Shown: positions 56,736-64,000 of the stretch, in pieces
Layout: each line of letters starts with the position of its first letter
Position numbering within the stretch: position 1 is the stretch's first letter
Source of the DNA: Sorghum bicolor
Taxonomy: Eukaryota > Streptophyta > Magnoliopsida > Poales > Poaceae
NCBI RefSeq assembly: GCF_000003195.3
Contig: NC_012872.2
Span: forward strand, 51,255,695 to 51,319,694
Length of the DNA: 64,000 nucleotides
Direction: 5' to 3'
Translations under genes and position numbers: made by a program
Notes under the pieces: generated by a model
Told to the model about the DNA's origin: nothing
The model's database searches: none
Seen by the model: only the letters and a program-made list of their open reading frames with translations

Positions 56736-59081
56736 TGAAAGGTCCTTGTTTGATTTTGGTAATTGAGTGACAACTTAGGTGGACTAATAGTGTTTATGTG
56801 AGATACACAGGAGATTAGTCCACAAGTGATGATGTGATGATGGAGGAGCTTATTGCACATGAGACATAACATGGAGTCATGTGACCAAGGTGGAGAAGAT
56901 CAAGATGAGGCTTGTCTTGATGGACCGGTTGTAAGAGTGAAGGGCAAGTCGGAGGCTTTGAAGCGAGAGACCGCGTGTGACAGTGAAGCTTGAGCAAGAC
57001 TTGGCGCCGATGGACTGAGGCAACGGTGAAGAGCAAGTGAGGTCAAGATCGATGAACCAATACGGTCACGTGATGATATAAAGTGGATCATATCATTTGG
57101 TGATTGGTTGGTGCATGTGTTGCAGCAACATTGGAGGAGATGGAATAGAATGCGCAAGGCAAAGGTATAACCTAGGGGTATTTCCATTTCACCGGTCATA
57201 GGTGTGTATAGAAGTTTATGACCTAGGATAGATGGCCGTACTATTTAATAGGGGCAAACTTGTTTGCATATCGGTCATCTAGTGCCACTTGAGCGATCTA
57301 ACTTTGCATATGTGCTAGGATCAAGTGGCGTGGCAAGTTTGAGAGGCTAACTCCCTTGGAAAAATGTTTGTGAAAATGCTAACACACTTGCACAAGTGTT
57401 GTAACACTTTGGTGTTAGCACATGGAAGCAAGGGAAGAAGTTGAAGATCGTTTCGTGCAGCCCGTATAGGCCGGACATGTCCGATGTGAGGTCGGACGCG
57501 TCCGTTGTGAGGCCGGACGCGACCGGTATGAGGTCGGATGTGTCCGAGTTGAGCGTCTGGTGTGAGCTCAATTTTTACCTGACTCTCTGTGTTGAGTCTG
57601 GTGTAAATCGTCCACAGAAGACGCTGCCACAAGTAGCTCTCTGAGTTTGCGTCCGTTGCACACCGGACGCGTCTGGTCTGACACCGGACGCGTCCGAGTC
57701 GAGCGTCCGGTGCAAACTCAGTTTTTATGGCTCTCTGTGTTTAAGTCCGGTGCACATTGGACGCGTTCCGGTGTGACCGGAATGCGTCCGAGTTGTGCGT
57801 CCGGTGCTGTGACTTTTCGCAACGCTCCCTAAGTTTAGGTCCGGTGTGACACCGGACACGTTCGGTGTGTTTAAAAGTGAGAGTCCGGTGCCTTATCAGC
57901 GTTGAGGGCAACGGCTAGTTTTCTAACGGTCAAGAGCACCGGACGCTGATCTGGTCAATACCAGACGCGTGAAGGGTAACGGCTAGCTTAGCCCTTGGGG
58001 CTATAAATAGAAGTGGTGGCCGGCCTTGGCTTGTGCTGAGCACCCTTGGGACTTAGTGTCCATGCTTGGGAGTGCTAGGAAAGCCTCTAACTCACTTGTG
58101 CTTCCAAGAGTGTGAATCAATAGCGAGTGAGTGATTCTAGTGCGTTGCATTGAGAGATTGCATCGAGTGGCACTAGGTGTTCGTGTTGCAAGCCAGTGGT
58201 GCTTGTTACTCTTGGAGGTTGCCACCTCCTAGACGGCTTGGTGGCTTGTGACTCCGTCGAAGCACGCAAGGAGATTGTGCGGTGCTTCGGAGAAGAGATT
58301 GTGAGGGGTACGGTGCTCACCCCACGGGGATCGCGAAGAGCAACTCTATTGGATCGTGCGTGTCATTGAGCTACCTCACTTGTGGGTAGGTTCTTGCGGT
58401 GTCCTAGTGGGCACGAGGTTCGTGTAACACCTCTTAGCCGCCGAACCACCAGTGTTGGTTGACACAACGGGGACGTAGCTTGGTGGCAACCAAGTGAATC
58501 TCGGGAGAAAATCCTCGTGTCAACATTGTTCTTCCCGTTGGTTTGCAAGTCCCTAACATAAGCTTGTTCTTACATTCATATACTTGTGCTTGTGTAGTTG
58601 CTCTTGTAATTAGTTAGCTTGTGTAGCTTGCTAGTTACCTTCTTGCTTGTGTACCTAGAAGTAGTTTTCTTGCGTGACTAATTTGGTTTGTGTAACATTG
58701 TTAGTCACATTGCTTAGTTTGTGTAGCTAAGTAATTTGCGCTCTCTAATTTGGCATTGGTTGCCTTGTTATTGAGCATTCTAGTGAGTTTAGGAGCTTTG
58801 TGCTTTTGCTTACTAGTTGTGTAGGAGCTCCCCGGTTTACAAAGTACTAGTGGCATAGGTTTGTGTGACCTTGCTCATAGAATTGGTTAGGTGAGCTCTT
58901 GCTAAGGTAGCACCTTACTTGCTTGTTTAGAATTTTTTTCAAGGTGCTAGAGAACATAGATAGAGGGGTGTAGTCTTGGCTAGACCGATAGTTTTAATTC
59001 CGCATTTGTTTTGGTTAGCCGGCGCAATAAATTTAAGAAAGGACTATTCACCCCCCTCTAGTCCGCCATCTCGACCCTTCA
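56736..59081 (+). repeat. right LTR of the GAG-only element
   Basis: 2346 bp, collinear with the left LTR. It has small differences in the palindrome cluster (57475-57970), including loss of one short segment before the TATA at 58001. Confidence 0.92.
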
Positions 59082-59086
59082 GAGTC

Positions 59087-60183
59087 CTTTCTATCTTCCC
59101 CTAGGTTTGGTGTTGGATCTAGCGTTGGCCGTTGAGGCAAGGCACAAGCAGGAGTCATACTTGCCGCCTAGAGAGTGAGAGTGTGGTGAGATGTGTGTGA
59201 TGGTATGGATGGATGTATGTGTGGTTGAGATGGATTAAAACTTGATGAATTATTATTTATAAAATATTGATGAATATGCATAGAAAACCTACAGCCGCAT
59301 ATAGGCATCTTGATCTACCCTTTGCATTTCACTTACCACAAAGCTTACGCAAAAGCATAGGGTGGGAGCCAGTGGCCAGTACAAATCATACTGAAAATTG
59401 TTTAGCAGGTCTTGGATGTGATCTACAATGACATCTATGGGGAATAGAAGGATTAGGTGGTCTCATTCCCACACTCAAGTTTGGTTCGGAGATGAAGGCT
59501 ACGCTTGCTGACAAACTACCCGACTCTGATGATTGTCTGTGAAGGGGGAGCCTTCACCGCTGATGCGCTACATCAACTCTGATAAAGACCCACGTGTATT
59601 TCTACTAGAAAAACATTGTAAATAGGTTTGTTGACCAAGTGTTGTAAGTCAATGTGTTGTAATCTTGTTTTTCACAATGTATGACTATGATAACAGCTAA
59701 TATATGATAATGCGATAGTTCAATTTATGAATTATCACATTATAATTTGAACCTGTGGATTTTCCCCTTTGTGGAAAAATCTAGGTCGTTTTAGTTGATG
59801 AATTGTACCTGCAATTTTAACCATTTTCAAAAGAGTATTCACATTTATACCTCTAGATGTCTTAAACTCGTCTTTGAATCAGGGGGTTGGCATTGAGGTA
59901 ACACATCTCATCGCCATAGGTTATTGTGCCAAAGGCCTAGATGGCGATGCTGACGGACGTGATTAGAGCTTGACACCACAACATGAATCAAAGAATGTAT
60001 TTCATGAGTCAATTCAACATAAACAAGTTGTGGTTGGAATACAATGATAATGAGGATTGTGTCTTCTGAAAAAAAAATAAATTCCTCGGATGAGGTATTT
60101 CAGGGCACATTATTGCCTTCTTGAAACTAAGAAAGAACCACGTAAAACACGAAACTCGAGTATTGTTTTCTAATGTCTACATA
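59087..60183. other. flank after the retrotransposon, no recognised gene
   Basis: This should be the other side of the sequence the retrotransposon interrupted, so it may be inner CACTA sequence. I find neither transposase motifs nor a CACTA end. Nothing else is supported. Confidence 0.3.
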
Positions 60184-60317
60184 CTACTATCTCCATTCAA
60201 AATTACACATTATTGTGTATCTAAGATATAATGTATATCTAAGTATAGATACATAACAGACCCTATGTACATAAAAAAACTAAAAGATCTATTAGTTTGA
60301 AATAGAGAGGGTAGTAT
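60184..60317. mobile_element. Stowaway-like MITE
   Basis: About 130 bp. The left edge is tactatctccattcaaaatta and the right edge tttgaaatagagagggtagta, which form the inverted ends. A further right-hand-type end (tttgaaatggagagggcagc) lies at 60380. Confidence 0.65.
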
Positions 60318-60913
60318 TTTTTAAAAGAGATAATTAATTAGGTGAATTAAATCCCTAAAATAACGCCCGTTACATTAATTTGAAATGGAGAGGGCAGCAA
60401 AATTGTCCGTAATCAAATAAATATATAAATGTTCCATATAAAACAAAGTCAAAATAAAGAGCAAATTGCTAGATCGATGTTGTATACGCATACGCTAACA
60501 GCGCAACCGAATGCAAAGCTTGAGAAAAGGTGCAGAAATTAAACACCAGTGGATTCGCATACATTGTCGCATATACAAAGTGAAAAACCGCATGAAGTTT
60601 GTATGCATATTATTTTATTGAAGACTCTAGTTTTTTTCTAACACTAGTTTTTTTTTTGAGAGTTTTTCTTTTTCTTTTTAGGAATCCAAGTAGAGGAAGC
60701 AAAATGGCCCATGAACCGAGAGCGAGCCCGGTGCCGGCGGTGCGTGTACGTTAGGGGTGCCGGCCGGGAGCGGCGGCCCGCACTGGGCGAGAAGCCCAGG
60801 ACCGGTGTAGGCTCGTAGCGTAGCACAACTCCGCTGAGTAGAGAAGCCCACGAGATGATTATAGAGTTGCGGAAATTTGAGAAAGGATCAACAACGCCGA
60901 TGGCAAAAGCTCA
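60318..60913. other. spacer with a GC-rich patch
   Basis: AT-rich to about 60.67 kb, then GC-rich to about 60.85 kb. The GC-rich patch could be part of a promoter or a gene edge, but no convincing coding frame or splice site is seen. Confidence 0.3.
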
Positions 60914-61105
60914 GGACCTGTTTAGTTCCATGCATTGAGCGGTTAAATATAAATAAAATAATAACTAATTTTATAATTTGTCTGTAATTTACGAAATAAA
61001 TTTTTTGAATGTAGTTACTCTATAATTAGACAACAACTATTAAATACAAATGAAAGTACTACAGTAGCACCTTACAAAAAATTTCACCAACTAAACAGCC
61101 CCTCA
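60914..61105. mobile_element. Tourist-like MITE, diverged
   Basis: The left edge is ggacctgtttagttcc and the right edge aactaaacagcccc. The inner landmarks (taactaattttataatttgt, aatacaaatgaaagt) match the family in approximate form. Confidence 0.6.
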
Positions 61106-62099
61106 TTATCCTCGATCATTCTCATCACCAACTCGTATATATATATATATATGGCACTTGGCACCTCCTCTAAAAAAAACATGTACAAGTACTTATTACG
61201 TTCTCGTCACCTGCAACCGTATCACGATAACATACATATATACGCACGCGTGTTGCTGCCTGTGCTGTTGTGCTGGCAACTGTTTTGACAGTCAAAAAAA
61301 AAAAACGGATGGGCGCCATGTACTCCTCCTTCGTAGTAGTACTGGATAACAACAACACATGCTGATGCTGTGCTGGTTCCGATTCGGGCGGGGCGTTGGG
61401 AGGGAAAGCATATGCATGCATGATGCATCATGTGCGGGGCCAGCACAGGAGACAGGATGGCGCCTGCTGCTACCGCTGCTGCTGCTGCTAGTGGTGGGCT
61501 TCTCGAGAGCACGCTCGCTCCAGCAGGCTCCAGTCCAACTTAGATTCCCTTCCACTGTGACTATCCCTGACGCACGTGGGCCTAGGCCCATTCAGAATGT
61601 CCGCCGCAACCGTCCCTACACAAACCCTTTACGATTGGCTTTCCTAGCCGCTCAAAATTTCCATATTGACTATGACTATTTTTCTTTTGCTTCTTATATA
61701 TACTCTTAAAATAGGCTGTTGATCCTCTTGCTAAAAATTAACCCATCTTATAATATATAATAGGCTAGGGCTAATGGGTTATGATCACCAATTAACTCTT
61801 GTTACCTTTTATTAGGCTAAAATTAGCCCATGTTTAGCCCTCTTATTTAGTATATAAAAATAGAGGTTAATTATTAGCACCCTAGATCCAAACAAACCCT
61901 ATGATTATCTTATTTCTTCCTTTTTCCTTAACAAAGTATGGACACACAACTTCACATGCACACGACAAACTTCACAAACATACACGTATCCTCACCTTTA
62001 CCAAAAAAACACATGTGCCAATGTTTGTGCCTCTGAGAGCAAGATTGGAACGGTAAATCTTCAAAAAAAATCACTGATTAAAGAGATCTCATTATTATC
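61106..62099. other. no supported gene; doubtful frame at 61359-61709
   Basis: A 116-codon plus frame (61359-61709) has a hydrophobic, signal-like run (RLLLPLLLLLVV) encoded by a CTG repeat tract and no recognised domain. It is likely compositional. From about 61715 to 61905 the AT-rich sequence with 'ggctaa' and 'ttagccc' motifs resembles a decayed MITE. Confidence 0.2.
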
Positions 62100-62226
62100 T
62101 AGGAATAGGTGGAGCCCAATTTGTTCAAAATGAGGTCAAGTATGCACTAGCTAAAGCAGCTAATTCATTTGCTACTCCATTACAAGTTCTCTTCACATCA
62201 ATGAGCTTCCACTCCCTTAGGAGCTA
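62100..62226 (-). pseudogene. RNase H tail fragment of a LINE-like element
   Basis: On the minus strand a short open stretch reads LLREWKLIDVKRTCNGVANE followed by LAALASAYLTS and a stop. It resembles the end of the RNase H (RVT_3) domain of plant LINEs, where 'R.CN.VAHELAKLA' is usual. It is too short for certainty, and no reverse transcriptase was found upstream. Confidence 0.35.
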
Positions 62227-62299
62227 TGCCAAAATTCCTTTGCTTCAACAAATAGAAAACCAAGTTTAGTTTGTTTCATACTTTTTCATATAAGTGGCT

Positions 62300-64000
62300 A
62301 TTCTAAGAAAGTCTGATTTCGGTATGATAGGGGAAATGGCACCAATATATAACAACTAACTCTAGACACCACACAAAAAAATAACCAACTATACTACACT
62401 ATGTTTTGTCTATCTACATTAAGTAGCTCTGGTGGATGCTTCAAAATTAAATGCTATAGAAGCTTTTGACATATAAACTTACTCCACTCGGTCCTTTTAT
62501 ACTATGGGATTTTTTTTCTTCCTATTTACTATGCTTTTCTATGAAAATGAACTAACACTTGTAAAAATCCTGCATTCTAAAAGTGTCCTTAATTATTGAA
62601 CTACACAAAACAAATGGCGGTGCAAAAAGGAGAATGAGCATAAAGATGAAATGGATTGGTACTAGTGTAGCAAAAATAAGCTACTCAACTCCTTTAGTCC
62701 AGATGTTTTCATGCCCCACACATAGAGAAAACCAAGAAATCATATATGCAACCATCATTTTATTTAGTTGTAGTCGCAACTCATGCCATAGTAATTCAAG
62801 TTCATAATTGAGGTATAGGTTACACAAAAGAACAACATTTTCTTTTATCTCTAATCAAATCTTATGGTTACCAAGAATATGATTCATGATGAACGATCAC
62901 TGCTTATTGATGACTACTGATTGATGACAATGTTTTATTGTGGCTTGGAAGACTATATATATAAAGTAGATGTGGAGATCGATCAAGGATGCATAAGCTT
63001 ACTTGAGGAACGACTACATGTGTGTAGATATCATGAATGTGGAGAGTTTGCAGCTACTAAAAAAATGAAGGTTTCCCTAAGAAAATAAACTCAAGGAGAG
63101 ACGAAGAGATGAGGTCAGTGGTACCATCCTTAAGAGCTAAAAAATTCAACTTCCTGTCTATCGGGATGCTCATAGCCATCCATATTGATGTAGGATAAGA
63201 TAATAGTGTATATAGTATCCAGCATCAGTAGTTGATGGTGGAAATCTTACTCTTAATAATTGAAGGGTTCAACTGATTTCAAGATAATCCTTATGTGATA
63301 TGTTAGACAAAATGATAAATACTACTATTCTCAAAAAAGTTGGAAAGATCTAGTCATTACTCTAACCATCATTAATAATATAGTCATTAGATCTATTCTA
63401 TTTTCTAACAAATTATCCACTTTTGCCATTATGAAAAATAAAATAAAGCAGCCATAATTTTCATCTATATTATCCACCTATACCATTATGAAACATAATA
63501 TAAAGTAACACTATAAATTTGTATCTAGCTACATTGCTCATGATGTTAGCATGATAGATAATCCAAATAATTGTTTATTAAATCTAAAATTGCACTTCTA
63601 CCATCAATAAAAATAAAACAAAATATGCCCTCAAATCTACAATTGCATTATCCATAAAATACACAAGTAATATGTTACTAAATTATCAACTTCTAATGAC
63701 ATAAATACACGAATAACTAACTTAAAGTAAATACACATGTGTATGTTTTAACTGAAATAAATGGACATATCTATATTGATAGTATACTTTTCATACTATA
63801 TAATGTGTGTATTATATTTTTATAAAAATAATATTACCACATATGATTCTTTGATAAAAAAATTCAACATCTCGATAAATGATGAAGGTTGGTGTAACCT
63901 CCTAGTGTTTTGATATTTCCTTGGAATAAACAATGATTATTAAGGTTAAAGACTAATTTTCTTCAAGTTAGCACCATTTTGGCCCCCTATTAGATCTCAC
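62300..64000. other. AT-rich sequence, no gene seen
   Basis: No open frame of note, transposon end or RNA gene was recognised. The 63.3-63.8 kb part repeats 'atctat', 'ccattatgaaa' and 'ataaaataaag' phrases, for example near 63430 and 63480. Confidence 0.3.

Larger units (their letters stand above)
49111..59081 (+). mobile_element. GAG-only non-autonomous LTR retrotransposon (TR-GAG type)
   Basis: A complete element of 9971 bp: left LTR 49111-51473, right LTR 56736-59081, both TGAAAGG...CCCTTCA, flanked by the 5-bp target duplication GAGTC (49106-49110 and 59082-59086). A perfect initiator-Met tRNA primer site (51476-51487) and a polypurine tract (56722-56734) are present. The only coding region is a gag (51525-53479). 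The remaining 3.26 kb before the right LTR has no protease, integrase, reverse transcriptase or RNase H trace in any frame. LTR layout, primer site and gag style suggest a Sirevirus-derived non-autonomous family that would need pol from another element. The two LTRs look very similar, so the insertion is not ancient. Confidence 0.9.

Noticed and set aside
59087..60100. Right end of the large CACTA element
   Set aside because: No 'agtagtg' end matching CACTACTTAAAATC was found, so the right boundary is not called.
61359..61709. 116-codon frame with a signal-like Leu run
   Set aside because: The Leu run comes from a CTG repeat. No mature-domain similarity or splice structure was found, so it is not called as a gene.
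1..64000. tRNA, rRNA or snRNA genes
   Set aside because: No cloverleaf-like tRNA or other RNA gene signature was noticed on either strand. Only tRNA primer-site matches in retrotransposons are present. A tRNAscan or Infernal run would be decisive.

Overview
This is nuclear DNA from a grass, most likely an Andropogoneae species (Sorghum, Saccharum or a maize relative). The evidence is a spliced grass-type ELF3 gene, GC-rich first exons beside AT-rich introns, many Tourist/Stowaway-type MITEs, a CACTA element with a TAC target duplication, and Sirevirus-type Copia and Athila/Tat-type Gypsy LTR retrotransposons. The species is inferred, not proven.

Gene-bearing part (about 1-22.8 kb). Four host genes are well supported: (1) a DUF538 protein on the minus strand in three coding exons (4470 to 2580); (2) a divergently placed SEC61-beta gene on the plus strand with a 1.26-kb intron in its 5' UTR (CDS 6450-6695); (3) an intronless minus-strand gene with the fold of a Werner-type DEDDy 3'-5' exonuclease that seems to have lost most of its catalytic carboxylates (10912 to 9944); (4) the circadian clock gene ELF3 on the minus strand in four coding exons (20386 to 14876), whose C-terminus carries a 31-residue block in three tandem copies. 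Between them lie MITEs, a 490-bp inverted pair of MITEs, and a relic of a FAR1/MULE-type protein (about 1.7-2.0 kb). A degenerate minisatellite fills 0.3-0.8 kb.

Transposon-rich part (22.8-59.1 kb). A minus-strand Sirevirus-type Copia element with target duplication ATTAC spans 22832-36881. Its left LTR is cut short at 23979 and joined to a 5'-truncated Athila/Tat-type Gypsy element (pol about 23983-26490, 3' LTR 27757-29014). Next come a possible foldback element (36894-38241), a 740-bp deletion-derivative CACTA element (39359-40098), a related solo LTR (41273-43238), and an AT-rich repeat zone with microsatellites and tandem duplications. After a Gypsy 3'-end relic comes a larger CACTA element that still encodes the start of its transposase-associated domain (from 47886). 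A complete non-autonomous LTR retrotransposon is inserted beside or in it (49111-59081, target duplication GAGTC). That element encodes only a GAG with four CCHC zinc knuckles and has no pol.

Right flank (59.1-64 kb). I see no convincing gene. It holds a Stowaway-like MITE, a Tourist-like MITE, a short GC-rich stretch and a fragment resembling the RNase H tail of a plant LINE.

The host genes are independent housekeeping or regulatory genes, not an operon or cluster. The observations most worth following are the ELF3 C-terminal triplication, the catalytically degenerate exonuclease-fold gene, and the GAG-only retrotransposon with its polypurine-tract array and palindrome-rich LTRs. Exon boundaries were read by eye from splice consensus and protein continuity. 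All alignments and similarity statements are by eye.
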